The position numbers and the translations under genes were made by a program. DNA of 64,000 nt from UBA11872 sp965198285 (GTDB lineage: Bacteria > Chloroflexota > UBA11872). The stretch spans positions 1,116,001-1,180,000 of the forward strand of contig OZ240251.1 in assembly GCA_965198285.1 (NCBI GenBank), in the 5' to 3' direction. The notes under the pieces were generated by a model. It made no database searches and had not been told where the DNA came from. It saw only the letters and a program-made list of their open reading frames with translations. Shown here in pieces: positions 1-8,503 of the stretch. Positions within the stretch are counted from its first letter, which is position 1, and every line of letters begins with the position of its first letter.

Positions 1-2
1 TG

Positions 3-2414
3 GCCGAACGCGCCAACGCGCATGCGGTTGTGGACGCGTACATACACGCGTTCGGAGCCGATGCGCCGGTGGGCGTCGTGCAGTTTGGCGCCAGCGCCGC
101 GGTGCTGGCGGCGCCACAGCGCCTGGATGAGGCGCCGCCCCTGCGCTCCGATCTGCCGGAGCATGGCACTAGCTACGAGGAGGCAATTCTGGCTGCGCTG
201 GGCCTACTCGATCCAGACGCCGGCGGGCAGCTCGTGCTCCTATCCGACGGCGCGGGGGCCGGGCAGGGTCTGGAGTCGGCCGCTCAGACGGCCGCCGCCC
301 GGGGCGTGCCGATCTCGGTAGTGCCCGCCGCGGCGACTCGGGGCGCCGATCTTGTCGTTCAGGCCGTCGAAGTCCCGGACACCATCCACCACGGCGCAGC
401 GCTTCATGCGCGCGTTCGTGTTGCTTCGCAGCGTCGCACGACGGCGCGTCTGCGTCTGTGGGACGGTGAGCGTCTGATCAGCGACGGGCCAATCGTCGTC
501 GCAACGGGCGCGCGCACGTACGGAGTGGAATTGGCGGGGCTTGCCCACGGGTTTCACCGATTGCGAGCCGAGTTGCTGGAGGACGCGGACCCGCGTCTGG
601 CCAACAATGTGGCCGAGACGTTCGTACGCGTAGCCGAGCCTGGCCGGATTCTGACCATCGGCGACACGTCCCAGATCCGCGCGGCGCTGCGAGCCGCGGA
701 GTTCGAGGTCCGGGAGGTCGCTCCCGGCGCGCTCGCGGATGTCGACCTCAGCCTGTTCGAGGCCGTTGTGGTGTCCAACGTGCCGGCCGAGGCGTTCGAA
801 CCCAACGCGCTCGAAGCCCTGCGCGCGCACGTGGCGGGCGGACGCGGACTGGTAGTGCTGGGCGGGCCCGACAGCTTCGCCGCCGGCGGCTACCAGGGCA
901 CCGCGATGGACGAGGTACTGCCCGTGTGGTCAGACCCCACCGAGGAGACGCCCGAGCCGCGTCTGGCGCTGGTGCTGGTTATCGACCGGTCCTCCAGCAT
1001 GGCCGAGGGTGCCAGCAAGGGGCACGCCAAGATTGACATGGCCATCGAGGCGGCCGTGGACGCCGTTGACCTGCTGGAAGAGGGCGACATTCTGGGCGTC
1101 ATGACGTTCGACATCGATTCGCAGTGGGTCGTCCCGCCGCGCGCGTTGAGCTCCGCCGCGGATGTAACGGCAGCGATCGACCGCATCCGGGGGATTCAGC
1201 TTGGAACATCAACCGATCTGGCTCGCGCCATGTTTTTCGCGCGGTCGCGCCTGGATCAGGTCAGCGCCTCGGTCAAGCATGTGGTGCTGCTGACCGACGG
1301 ACGTGCTCACTACGGCGACTTCGACGGCCTGGCGCGCTCGCTGCGCCGGCGGGACATTACGGTCTCGTCGATTGCCGTTGGCGAGCAATCCGACCAAGAA
1401 CTGCTGGAACGCATCTCCCGAATCGGCAACGGCCGCTACTACTACGTCCCGGACCCGCGCGCGATTCCGCGGGTACTGACCCAGGAGACTCTGACAGCCG
1501 GCGAGTTCGCCGTGGTCGAACGCGAATTTCAGCCTCGGATGGACGCGCCGAGTCCGGTCTTTGCCGGAGGGCTGGCGGGGCAGGAGCTGCCAGCCCTGCG
1601 GGGCTACGTGCGAACCCGCGCGAAACCCACGGCCGAAGTCGTGCTGACTTCCGACAACAACGATCCGATTCTGGCCCAGTGGCAGTATGGCCGGGGCCGT
1701 GCCATTGCCTGGACGTCCGACGCTGGCACGAACTGGGCTGAGGTGTGGCTTGCCTGGGACGGCTTTGCCCCCTTCCTGCGCCAGACGGTTCAGTGGGTCA
1801 GTCCGCTGCCCGGCACCGTGGGCGATAGCCCTCGCACAGCGGCCTCGTTCGCTGACGGCGCCGCGGTGATCGAGGTCGACGCGATTGATGCGGCGGGACG
1901 CTTTCTGAACGGGCTTGAATCCAACCTGACGGTTGTTGGCCCGGACGGGTCGGCACAGACGCTGGTTGCCGAGCAGGTGGGTCCTGGTCGTTACCAGGGC
2001 AGCCTGGAAGATTTGCCCCCGGGGGTGTACGAGGTCCGGGTGACCCAGCGTGACGACGCCGGCGTGGAGCGCACGGCGAGTTCGGGCCTTGTCGTTCCCG
2101 CGGCTGACGAAATTGGCCACATTGCGCCGGACCACCGCGCATTGCAGCGCGCCGCCGCCCTGACGGGCGGCGCGACCATTGCGTCCAGCGGCGATCTGGC
2201 GTCGCTGGCGCTCCGCGGCGACCGCCCCGCACAGCTTGGCTGGGCTCAACTTCTCACGATTGCCCTGCTGGCCTTTGTGGCCGATGTCGCGGTGCGGCGG
2301 TTAGCTGGTCATCCGCGGGAGATTCGGGACCGCATGGGCGAGCGTGTAAGATCGGTACGTGCGGCGCCCGGCGCGCTGCGGCGCCTGCGGTGGCCGATTT
2401 CGCGCACCGCCTGA
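3..2414 (+). CDS. VWA-domain membrane protein, 5' end cut off by window edge
   Basis: The frame is open from the first bases of the window, so the true start lies upstream; about 803 residues are visible. A first von Willebrand A-like stretch (residues ~1-110) has lost its N-terminal metal site to the window edge and contains LLSDGAG near 80. Residues ~210-300 resemble a glutamine-amidotransferase-like Rossmann region (GGRGLVVLGG). A second VWA domain is complete, with the MIDAS start DRSSSM near 328 and LLTDGRAHYGD near 430. One transmembrane helix (~745-765) and a basic tail close the protein. The layout matches membrane-anchored VWA proteins that often neighbour BatA/MoxR-type ATPases; any such partner would be upstream and unseen. 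It probably acts at the membrane, but its role is unknown. Confidence 0.75.
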   Translation, partial: AERANAHAVVDAYIHAFGADAPVGVVQFGASAAVLAAPQRLDEAPPLRSDLPEHGTSYEEAILAALGLLDPDAGGQLVLLSDGAGAGQGLESAAQTAAARGVPISVVPAAATRGADLVVQAVEVPDTIHHGAALHARVRVASQRRTTARLRLWDGERLISDGPIVVATGARTYGVELAGLAHGFHRLRAELLEDADPRLANNVAETFVRVAEPGRILTIGDTSQIRAALRAAEFEVREVAPGALADVDLSLFEAVVVSNVPAEAFEPNALEALRAHVAGGRGLVVLGGPDSFAAGGYQGTAMDEVLPVWSDPTEETPEPRLALVLVIDRSSSMAEGASKGHAKIDMAIEAAVDAVDLLEEGDILGVMTFDIDSQWVVPPRALSSAADVTAAIDRIRGIQLGTSTDLARAMFFARSRLDQVSASVKHVVLLTDGRAHYGDFDGLARSLRRRDITVSSIAVGEQSDQELLERISRIGNGRYYYVPDPRAIPRVLTQETLTAGEFAVVEREFQPRMDAPSPVFAGGLAGQELPALRGYVRTRAKPTAEVVLTSDNNDPILAQWQYGRGRAIAWTSDAGTNWAEVWLAWDGFAPFLRQTVQWVSPLPGTVGDSPRTAASFADGAAVIEVDAIDAAGRFLNGLESNLTVVGPDGSAQTLVAEQVGPGRYQGSLEDLPPGVYEVRVTQRDDAGVERTASSGLVVPAADEIGHIAPDHRALQRAAALTGGATIASSGDLASLALRGDRPAQLGWAQLLTIALLAFVADVAVRRLAGHPREIRDRMGERVRSVRAAPGALRRLRWPISRTA

Positions 2415-2435
2415 ACCTGGCGACGCCACAATTCC

Positions 2436-3833
2436 ATGAACCCCACCGGGCGCCTCGCGCGCATCTTTCGACAGGCCGGCTTCGACCTGTACCTCGTCGG
2501 CGGTCCGGTCCGCGACCGCATCATCGGGCGACTGTCGCACGACCTGGACTTCACCACGAGCGCCCGTCCGGATCGGGTCAAGATGCTTGCACGCCGAGCT
2601 GGCGCCGAGAGCATTTACACGGTCGGTGAACGCTTTGGGACCATCGGCGCGGTTTTTGAAAGCGGTCCGGTCGAAGTCACCACGTTCCGCGCGGAGTCCT
2701 ATCGCCCAGGTTCACGTAAGCCCGAGGTGCAGTTTGGCGACTCGCTTGAAGCCGATCTCAGCCGGCGCGATTTCACCATCAACGCGATGGCGCAGGATGT
2801 CCTGAGCGGACGCATCATCGATCCCCACGGCGGTTTAGCGGATCTAATTGCCGGCCGAATCCGGGCGGTGGGCGCAGCGGACGACCGTTTTAGGGAAGAC
2901 CCGTTGCGGGTCCTACGTTGCGTGCGCTTTGCGGCGCAACTGGGGTTCGACATCGAGCCAGGCACGCTGGCCGCGGCTCGGCGTACGGCGGGCGAACTCC
3001 GTCACGTCAGCGCCGAGCGTATCGGCGCTGAACTCAACCTCGTTCTCCTGTCGCCGGACCCGGGTCATGCCCTGGTCATCCTCCTGGAGATTGGGGTGCT
3101 CGGCCTGGTAATGCCGGAGCTGATACCGCTCCAGCAGACCGAGCAGGAAGAGCGGCGGCAGCACAAGGACGTCTTTGCCCACACGATGCGCGTCCTGGCC
3201 ACGGCGCCGCCTGAGCGTGAGACCCGCTGGGCCGCGCTGCTGCACGATGTCGGCAAGCCGCAGACCAAGTCCATTCGCAGCGGGCGCATCCGGTTCTTTG
3301 GACACGAGGAGGTGGGCGCGCGCATTGCAAGGCGGATCATGCGCCGACTCAAGTTCGACGGCCGGCTCACGGACCGCGTGACGCACATCGTCCGGCTGCA
3401 CATGCGTGCGAACGCCTACGTGCCCGGTTGGACGGACGGAGCGGTGCGCCGGTTCATCCTGGAAGCCGGCGAGGACCTTGATGCGTTGATCGCCCTGTCA
3501 CGCGCCGATATCACCAGCTATCGCCCGCGGCGCATTGAGGCCGGGCTGGCGCGCGTCGCCGAACTGCACGCGCGCTGCGAGCACTTGCAGGCCGAACGCG
3601 ATGTGGCCGCGCTGGACTCGCCGCTGGACGGCCATGCGCTCATGGAACTGTTCGACCGGCCGCCGGGCGTGTGGATCAAACCGATCAAGCAATACTTGCT
3701 GGACTTGGTACTGGACGGCGAACTCGAGCCGGACGATGTGGAACGCGCCCGCGTCCTTGCGGAAGGGTTTGTCCGGCGTCACACCGAGGCCGCTGACGCC
3801 ATAGAGTCGGGAGCGCAGCATGCCCAGCGCTGA
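2436..3833 (+). CDS. CCA tRNA nucleotidyltransferase / poly(A) polymerase family with HD domain
   Basis: This 465-residue protein belongs to the class II nucleotidyltransferases that add or repair the 3' CCA end of tRNA. The N-terminal catalytic head shows GGPVRD (22-27) and the metal-binding DLD (36-38). RRDFTINAMA follows near 109, and then the basic, Arg-rich nucleotide-recognition stretch DDRFREDPLRVLR. An HD phosphohydrolase domain sits in the C-terminal half (LLHDVGKP, ~268), as in the HD-containing bacterial members. The ATG follows the VWA gene by 21 bp. Without another CCA or poly(A) enzyme to compare, full CCA activity cannot be separated from an A-adding-only activity. Confidence 0.9.
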   Translation: MNPTGRLARIFRQAGFDLYLVGGPVRDRIIGRLSHDLDFTTSARPDRVKMLARRAGAESIYTVGERFGTIGAVFESGPVEVTTFRAESYRPGSRKPEVQFGDSLEADLSRRDFTINAMAQDVLSGRIIDPHGGLADLIAGRIRAVGAADDRFREDPLRVLRCVRFAAQLGFDIEPGTLAAARRTAGELRHVSAERIGAELNLVLLSPDPGHALVILLEIGVLGLVMPELIPLQQTEQEERRQHKDVFAHTMRVLATAPPERETRWAALLHDVGKPQTKSIRSGRIRFFGHEEVGARIARRIMRRLKFDGRLTDRVTHIVRLHMRANAYVPGWTDGAVRRFILEAGEDLDALIALSRADITSYRPRRIEAGLARVAELHARCEHLQAERDVAALDSPLDGHALMELFDRPPGVWIKPIKQYLLDLVLDGELEPDDVERARVLAEGFVRRHTEAADAIESGAQHAQR

Positions 3834-4068
3834 GGCTGGCGAGTCATGGACGCGTCTGCGAAGCTGGCTGCGGCGGCGTATCGATCAGATGGCCGCCGGC
3901 GATTACTCGCGTTTGCCGTCGTCGTTTGCCAGCGATGATGGTCATGTGGCTCGTGAGGCGTATGCGACAGTGTTGATCGCGATGGACGTGATCGAGGGTC
4001 GGCGCACGACGCCTGGACGTGGGCGTGCCAACCGCAATCCCAGTTCGCCGATTCCGGGGCCGCCCTAA
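3820..4068 (+). CDS. small hypothetical protein
   Basis: This 82-residue frame overlaps the 3' end of the CCA-enzyme gene by 14 bp. Its TAA stop shares its last base with the ATG of the next gene (TAATG), so it sits tightly in a co-transcribed series. The N-terminal half is predicted helical and rich in Arg and Trp (WTRLRSWLRRRIDQMA); the C-terminal third is low-complexity Pro/Arg/Asn. I do not recognise a family. The phase-locked overlaps on both sides are the main reason to call it a real gene. Confidence 0.55.
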   Translation: MPSAEAGESWTRLRSWLRRRIDQMAAGDYSRLPSSFASDDGHVAREAYATVLIAMDVIEGRRTTPGRGRANRNPSSPIPGPP

Positions 4069-5039
4069 TGTCCGAACCGGGAGACTACTTCTCGCACCGA
4101 ACTCTGGGAACGACGGGGCTGCGGATCACACCCATGTGCATTGGCACCGCAGCGCTTGGCGACATGCCCGAGACCTTTGCCTATTCGGTGCCGGAGGACG
4201 ATGCGCTGGCGGCCATGCGGGCAACGCTGGACAGCGCAATTAACTTCATCGACACGGCGGCGTCCTACGGCGACGGTGAGAGCGAGCGGCGCATCGGTGT
4301 TGTCCTGCGCGAGCGCGGCGGAATACCCGAGGGCTATGTCTTGGGCACCAAAGCCGACCGCGATATGACCACGGGCGATTTCAGCGGCCCGCAGATGCGC
4401 CGTTCGGTTGAGCGCAGTCTTGATCTGTTGGGCCTGGATCGCCTCCAGCTCGTGCACCTGCACGATCCCGAGCACACGACCTACGAAGCCATTACCGCGC
4501 CTGGCGGTCCGCTGGAGGTCCTGTTGGACCTGAAGGCCGAGGGTCTGATCGAGCACCTGGGCGTTGCGGGCGGACCGGTCGACCAGGAAATCCGCTACAT
4601 CGAAACTGGTTGCTTTGAAGTGGTGGTTACGCACAACCGCTACACCCTGCTCAACCGCTCGGCCGATCCTCTGCTGGAAATCGCGGCGATGCGTAACGTG
4701 GCCGTGCTCAACGCGGCGCCGTACGGCAGCGGCATCCTGTCGCGCGGACCGGAGGCGTATCCGCGCTACGCCTATCAGACCGCGCCGCCCGAAGTCGTGG
4801 CACGCGCGCGCCGGCTGCAAGCAATCTGCGACCGCTACGGAGTTCCCCTGGCCGCGGCTGCGCTGCAGTTCTCGCTGAAGGATCCGCGAATCGTCTCAAC
4901 CATTGTGGGCGCCAGTCGGCCCGACCGCATTGAGAAGACCTTGGTTCTGGCCGCATTCGAGATTCCAGACGAACTCTGGGCCGAGCTCGCGACGGTTCCG
5001 TCGTCGTCCATTGATCCCGAAACGCACCGGTGGAATTGA
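4068..5039 (+). CDS. aldo/keto reductase
   Basis: The 323-residue protein has the (beta/alpha)8 AKR signature. It opens with RTLGTTGLRITPMCIGTAAL, then the catalytic Asp in FIDTAASYGDG (D62) and Tyr (Y67). The Lys lies in LGTKAD (K95) and the His in LVHLHDPEH (~H130). These fit the Asp-Tyr-Lys-His tetrad of NAD(P)H-dependent carbonyl reductases, and the overall pattern resembles D-threo-aldose/L-fucose dehydrogenase-like members. The start overlaps the preceding stop by one base (TAATG), implying translational coupling. The physiological substrate cannot be read from the sequence; a sugar aldehyde or lactol is plausible. Confidence 0.85.
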   Translation: MSEPGDYFSHRTLGTTGLRITPMCIGTAALGDMPETFAYSVPEDDALAAMRATLDSAINFIDTAASYGDGESERRIGVVLRERGGIPEGYVLGTKADRDMTTGDFSGPQMRRSVERSLDLLGLDRLQLVHLHDPEHTTYEAITAPGGPLEVLLDLKAEGLIEHLGVAGGPVDQEIRYIETGCFEVVVTHNRYTLLNRSADPLLEIAAMRNVAVLNAAPYGSGILSRGPEAYPRYAYQTAPPEVVARARRLQAICDRYGVPLAAAALQFSLKDPRIVSTIVGASRPDRIEKTLVLAAFEIPDELWAELATVPSSSIDPETHRWN

Positions 5040-5115
5040 ACACAGCCCGATCCTGGGGGCTGGCCAGGGAGTTGGCATCCGGCCCAAGTGCAACGCACCG
5101 CCTGGAGTTGAGCTG

Positions 5116-5793
5116 ATGAGGAGCGGAAACTCGGGGCGGGTCATGATCGGCCTGATCGTGGTGGCGGTCGGCGTGCTGCTGCTGCTCGCCAATCTCGGCC
5201 TTGGCGACTTCAGCCCGTGGGAATACGCCCCATCGCTCCTCATCGTGCTGGGACTTTGGGCGTTGATTCGCAGTGGTTTTCGAGGGTCGATTGGTCCCTG
5301 GGTACTGATCGGCATCGGGATCGCTGTCCAGCTGTCAGTGCTGGACGAGGTGCCGGCCGTGGTTCAGGGAGCCGTCTGGCCGGTATTCATCATTGGCGCG
5401 GGAGTGCTGGTGATCGTTGCGCGCGCGTCTTTCGGTGGTCGTGAGTCTTCCGCCCGCCGCTCCAGCGATGGGCTCAGCCATGTGGCCATTTTCAATAGCG
5501 TGAACGATGTTGTGGACGGTCCGTTCAGCCGTTTGCAGTCCACGACGCTCTTCGGCGGGGCGGACTACGATCTGCGCGACGCCCGCGTTGAGCGTCCGCC
5601 GGCGGTTATCGACGTGACCTGCCTGTTCGGCGGCGTGGAGGTGCGCGTGCCGGAGGACTGGACGGTCCACAACGACGTGCTGGCACTGTTCGGGGGCGTG
5701 GACGACAAGCGTCGGGGCTCGAGAGCGGACGGCGAGGTGACCGTGAGCATCCGGGGAACGGTTGTCTTTGGCGGGCTGACGATCAAGGACTGA
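5116..5793 (+). CDS. LiaF-like membrane protein (cell-wall-stress response family)
   Basis: The 225-residue protein starts at ATG 5116, chosen because GGAG lies 8 nt upstream and the hydrophobic region begins directly after it; an open frame upstream is ignored. Four short transmembrane segments (about 9-26, 38-52, 59-73 and 88-102) form a LiaI/DUF5668-like block. The soluble C-terminal part shows the repeated FGG signatures typical of the LiaF C-terminal beta domain: TLFGGADYDLRDA, CLFGGVEVRVPEDW, ALFGGVDDKR and VVFGGLTIKD. In Firmicutes LiaF represses a LiaRS-type two-component system. No kinase or regulator adjoins it here, so regulation of an envelope response is only an inference. Confidence 0.8.
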   Translation: MRSGNSGRVMIGLIVVAVGVLLLLANLGLGDFSPWEYAPSLLIVLGLWALIRSGFRGSIGPWVLIGIGIAVQLSVLDEVPAVVQGAVWPVFIIGAGVLVIVARASFGGRESSARRSSDGLSHVAIFNSVNDVVDGPFSRLQSTTLFGGADYDLRDARVERPPAVIDVTCLFGGVEVRVPEDWTVHNDVLALFGGVDDKRRGSRADGEVTVSIRGTVVFGGLTIKD

Positions 5794-5847
5794 CGCGTAG
5801 CCGCACGGCTCGTATGCTTCTGGTGGCCGAGTCTGAATGACGATGCG

Positions 5848-7464
5848 ATGGCTGCGCCAGAACGCGATTCCGATGTCCTGATCGTCGGCGCCGGCGCCTC
5901 CGGTGCCGCGGCGGCGTGGTCACTATCGCGTCGAGGATTGCGCGTTACCTGTCTGGAGCAGGGTCGCTGGATCGATCCTTCCGAGTACGCGCACACGCGG
6001 CAGGATTACGAACTCGCCCGCCAGACCTCGTTCGCCAAGGATCCGAATGTCCGCGACTGGCCTGAGGACTACCCGATCAACAACAGCGGGACGCCCATTT
6101 ATCCGCTGATGGTCAACGCGGTTGGCGGCAGTACGGTGCATTGGAGCGGGCATTTCCCGCGAATGCGACCCTCCGATTTCCGTGTACGCACGCTGGATGG
6201 CGTGGCCGACGACTGGCCGTTTACGTACTGGGACCTGGAGCCGTTCTACGACCTGAATGACTCGATGGTGGGCGTGTCAGGTTTGGCCGGCGATCCCGGC
6301 AACCCGCCGCGCAGTCCCCGGCAGACGCCGCCGCTGGCGTTCGACGCCGGATGCGAGGCGTACCTGCGCGGCTTGGAGAAGCTGGGCTGGCACTGGTGGC
6401 CGTGCGACAACGCCCTGATCTCCGAGCCGTTCGGCGAGAACCGTTCGCCGTGCAACTGCTGCGGGCCCTGTGACATCGGATGCCCTATCGGCGCCATGTC
6501 CAGCGCCCACGTTACCTACTGGCCCAAGGCGGTGGCTCAAGGCGTCCAACTGATCACGCACGCACGCGCCGAGCAGATCACGGTGGACCGGGCCGGTCGA
6601 GCCACCGGCGCGCTGTACTACGACGCGCAGGGCGTTCGCCAGAGCCACACCGCCGACGTCGTTGTCATGGCCGCAAACGGCGTGGGCACGCCGCGGCTGC
6701 TGCTCAACTCAACGTCGGCGCGTTTTCCCCAGGGTCTGGCTAACAATTCTGGGGTGGTCGGCGCTTATTTGATGTTCCATCCCGTTGCGCTGGTGAGCGG
6801 AGTGTTCGAAGAAATCGTCAACGGGCAGCGCGGTCCGATAGGCGGATTGATGAACTGCCAGGAGTTCTACGAAACTGACATTTCGCGAGGCTTCGTCCGC
6901 GGTTTTGAACTCCAGCTCAGCCGCAACGTTGGGCCGCTCTCAGTCGCTACGGGCGGCATCCTGGGCTCGTCCGTACCGTGGGGCAGCGAGCACCACCAAG
7001 CGCTGCGATCACGATACGCGCATACCATGACGATGTCCGTGATGCTCGAAGACCTGCCGGAGCCTGAGAATCGCGTCACGCTGGATCCCGACCTGACCGA
7101 CGCCCACGGAATTCCGGCGCCGCGCATCGAGTACCGTCTGGGCGAAAACAGTCTGCGGATACTTGACTTCAGTATCGAGCGTGGTCGGGAGCTCTTCGAA
7201 GCCGCGGATGCTGTTGAGGTCTTGGTGGACCCGCTGGTACGGGAAGCTGGCTGGCATCTGATGGGAACCTGCCGGATGGGCGACGACCCCGAACGCTCGG
7301 TCATCAATGGACGGGGCCAGGCGCATGAGTGTCCAAACCTGTTTGTTATCGACGGCAGTACGTTCACGACGTCCGCCGCGGTGAATCCGACCAGCACCAT
7401 CCAGGCCGTCGCGCTGCGTTGCGCCGATTGGCTGGGCCGCAACTACCGTGCGGTAGCGACATGA
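5848..7464 (+). CDS. GMC-family FAD-dependent oxidoreductase with Cys-rich insert
   Basis: The 538-residue protein begins with an FAD-binding Rossmann motif (GAGASG, 14-19). It ends with the GMC C-terminal domain, including the active-site His in HLMGTCRMG (~470) and Asn in NPTSTIQ (~513). It probably oxidises an alcohol or sugar. A cluster of five cysteines (C202, C204, C205, C208 and C212 in CNCCGPCDIGCPIGA) could form disulfides or hold an iron-sulfur cluster, as suggested for membrane-linked sugar dehydrogenases of the gluconate/fructose dehydrogenase type. Its TGA overlaps the ATG of the next gene (ATGA), which encodes a likely small partner subunit. No signal peptide is evident and the electron acceptor is unknown. 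Confidence 0.85.
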   Translation: MAAPERDSDVLIVGAGASGAAAAWSLSRRGLRVTCLEQGRWIDPSEYAHTRQDYELARQTSFAKDPNVRDWPEDYPINNSGTPIYPLMVNAVGGSTVHWSGHFPRMRPSDFRVRTLDGVADDWPFTYWDLEPFYDLNDSMVGVSGLAGDPGNPPRSPRQTPPLAFDAGCEAYLRGLEKLGWHWWPCDNALISEPFGENRSPCNCCGPCDIGCPIGAMSSAHVTYWPKAVAQGVQLITHARAEQITVDRAGRATGALYYDAQGVRQSHTADVVVMAANGVGTPRLLLNSTSARFPQGLANNSGVVGAYLMFHPVALVSGVFEEIVNGQRGPIGGLMNCQEFYETDISRGFVRGFELQLSRNVGPLSVATGGILGSSVPWGSEHHQALRSRYAHTMTMSVMLEDLPEPENRVTLDPDLTDAHGIPAPRIEYRLGENSLRILDFSIERGRELFEAADAVEVLVDPLVREAGWHLMGTCRMGDDPERSVINGRGQAHECPNLFVIDGSTFTTSAAVNPTSTIQAVALRCADWLGRNYRAVAT

Positions 7465-7907
7465 CGGCTCGCATTCTCACGCTGGCGGAAGTGGAACTCC
7501 TGACGCTTGTTCAGAATGAACTCGTTCCCGCCTACGACGCGCTGCCGGCGGCCGGAACGTTGGGCGCGGCGCTGACGGTTGACGGCTACCTTGCTGAACG
7601 CTCCAAGTTGCGTCGTCCGGTGCTGACCGCGCTTCGGGCCATCGAAGTCGCCGCCGGCGAGCAACCGCTGGCGGATCGCAGTCCGGCGGACCGCGTCGCC
7701 GTGCTCCGACAGGTAGAGGCTGACGCGCCGGCGGCGTTCGCCGAGCTTGTTCGCCAGACCTACAACGCGTACTACACGCGCCCTGACGTGCAGGCAACCC
7801 TGGGAATTGACGGGCCGCCGCAGCCCGTGGGGTTCGAACTGCCCGCGTTTGACGAGTCGCGGCTTGCCCGTGTACGGGCTATGGGCAAACTCTGGCGGGA
7901 CGCCTGA
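7461..7907 (+). CDS. gluconate 2-dehydrogenase subunit 3-like small partner of the GMC oxidoreductase
   Basis: This 148-residue protein starts at ATG 7461 inside the ATGA overlap with the GMC gene, so the two are translationally coupled. It is mostly alpha-helical, with a conserved-looking segment around RQTYNAYYTRPDVQATLGI and a C-terminal GFELPAFDES. That matches the small subunits accompanying GMC dehydrogenases of the gluconate 2-dehydrogenase type. No Tat or Sec signal is present, so unlike the classic periplasmic subunit it may work in the cytoplasm. The family assignment rests on size, position and general pattern. Confidence 0.65.
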   Translation: MTARILTLAEVELLTLVQNELVPAYDALPAAGTLGAALTVDGYLAERSKLRRPVLTALRAIEVAAGEQPLADRSPADRVAVLRQVEADAPAAFAELVRQTYNAYYTRPDVQATLGIDGPPQPVGFELPAFDESRLARVRAMGKLWRDA

Positions 7908-7938
7908 ACCGTTCCGTCGCCAATACGTGTCTAAAGCG

Positions 7939-7965
7939 AAAGGCCGCGCCGGAGGCGCGGCCTTT
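7939..7965. terminator. bidirectional hairpin terminator between convergent genes
   Basis: A perfect 12-bp inverted repeat, AAAGGCCGCGCC / GGCGCGGCCTTT with a 3-nt loop (GGA), lies between the stop of the GMC partner gene (7907, plus) and the stop of the 87-residue minus-strand gene (7983). A/T runs at both stem ends give short U-tracts in either direction. Confidence 0.9.
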
Positions 7966-7982
7966 CCACGTAGCGCAGGCGA

Positions 7983-8246
7983 TTAGCTTTCCTTCTGCAC
8001 TCCCAGGTCGCCGTTACGCATCTCAAACTTCACTTTGATACCGGCCTGAACGGCGGCTGCCTGGATCCGACCGCGGAGCGTCGGCTGACGCTTCTTTTCG
8101 TCGTCGGACAGGCTGACAACAACCCACTCGCCGTCCTTGCTGCGCCTGGCGGCGCGAACGATTTCTCTGATTTCCGGGCTGACGCGCCGCATGCGCTGCG
8201 GGCGGCTCGACCATTCACCACCTGAAACGACTTCCTTAAGCTTCAT
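7983..8246 (-). CDS. hypothetical protein, 87 residues, monocistronic
   Basis: A short basic protein with a strong AGGAGG Shine-Dalgarno (8254-8259) 7 nt before its ATG and a good promoter just upstream, so it is very likely expressed. A helical N-terminal half (RVSPEIREIVRAARRSKDGE) precedes two beta-like strands (EWVVVSLSDD; GIKVKFEMRNGD) separated by a Lys/Arg-rich helix. No cysteines, signal or membrane segment are visible. The pattern is compatible with a small nucleic-acid-binding protein, but I do not recognise a family. It shares the terminator at 7939-7965 with the convergent genes. Confidence 0.75.
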   Translation of the reverse strand: MKLKEVVSGGEWSSRPQRMRRVSPEIREIVRAARRSKDGEWVVVSLSDDEKKRQPTLRGRIQAAAVQAGIKVKFEMRNGDLGVQKES

Positions 8247-8284
8247 CTATCGTCCTCCTAGCGACGGTGCAACGGCTCATGCAC

Positions 8285-8313
8285 GACATAAGTCTGCTAC
8301 AGCGCTATGTGAA
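8285..8313 (-). promoter_or_regulatory. sigma70-type promoter for the 87-residue gene
   Basis: On the minus strand, TTCACA (8313-8308; 5 of 6 to TTGACA) and TATGTC (8290-8285; 3 of 6 to TATAAT) are separated by 17 bp. Predicted transcription start is near 8278, giving a leader of about 32 nt that contains the AGGAGG ribosome-binding site. Confidence 0.55.
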
Positions 8314-8343
8314 GCGCAACTGACAATTGTCGATCCACCGATG

Positions 8344-8358
8344 TGACGCTAGGCGTCA
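8344..8358. repeat. small palindrome TGACGC-TAG-GCGTCA
   Basis: A perfect 6-bp inverted repeat with a 3-nt centre, located in the non-coding interval upstream of the 87-residue gene's promoter. It could be an operator half-site pair or a short hairpin; there is no direct evidence for either. Confidence 0.4.
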
Positions 8359-8468
8359 AAGTTTCGGAGCAAAGATAACTCTCTGCTGACCATGGGCAGC
8401 TTTGCCAGTGCGCCTGATGGGACATATCAGGATGTAATTCCTCTAGTTTTCAGCGCGGGCACGATGCG

Positions 8469-8503
8469 GTTGACGTGATGCCGGATTCGATCCAAGCGTC
8501 AAC
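8469..8503. repeat. inverted repeat GTTGACG ... CGTCAAC
   Basis: A 7-bp inverted repeat with a 21-bp spacer, sharing the TGACG/CGTCA core with the palindrome at 8344. The shared core is the only reason to list it as a possible regulatory site. Confidence 0.3.

Noticed and set aside
1209..2249. A 346-codon minus-strand frame opposite the VWA gene
   Set aside because: The plus-strand frame has a complete VWA metal site and membrane anchor; the opposite frame has no recognisable pattern.
8137..8346. A 69-codon plus-strand frame crossing the start of the 87-residue gene
   Set aside because: It overlaps the promoter and ribosome-binding site of the minus-strand gene, which has much stronger expression signals.
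8469..8503. The inverted repeat GTTGACG/CGTCAAC as a possible att site or integration scar
   Set aside because: No integrase, tRNA or direct-repeat partner was found in the window; kept only as a weak repeat.
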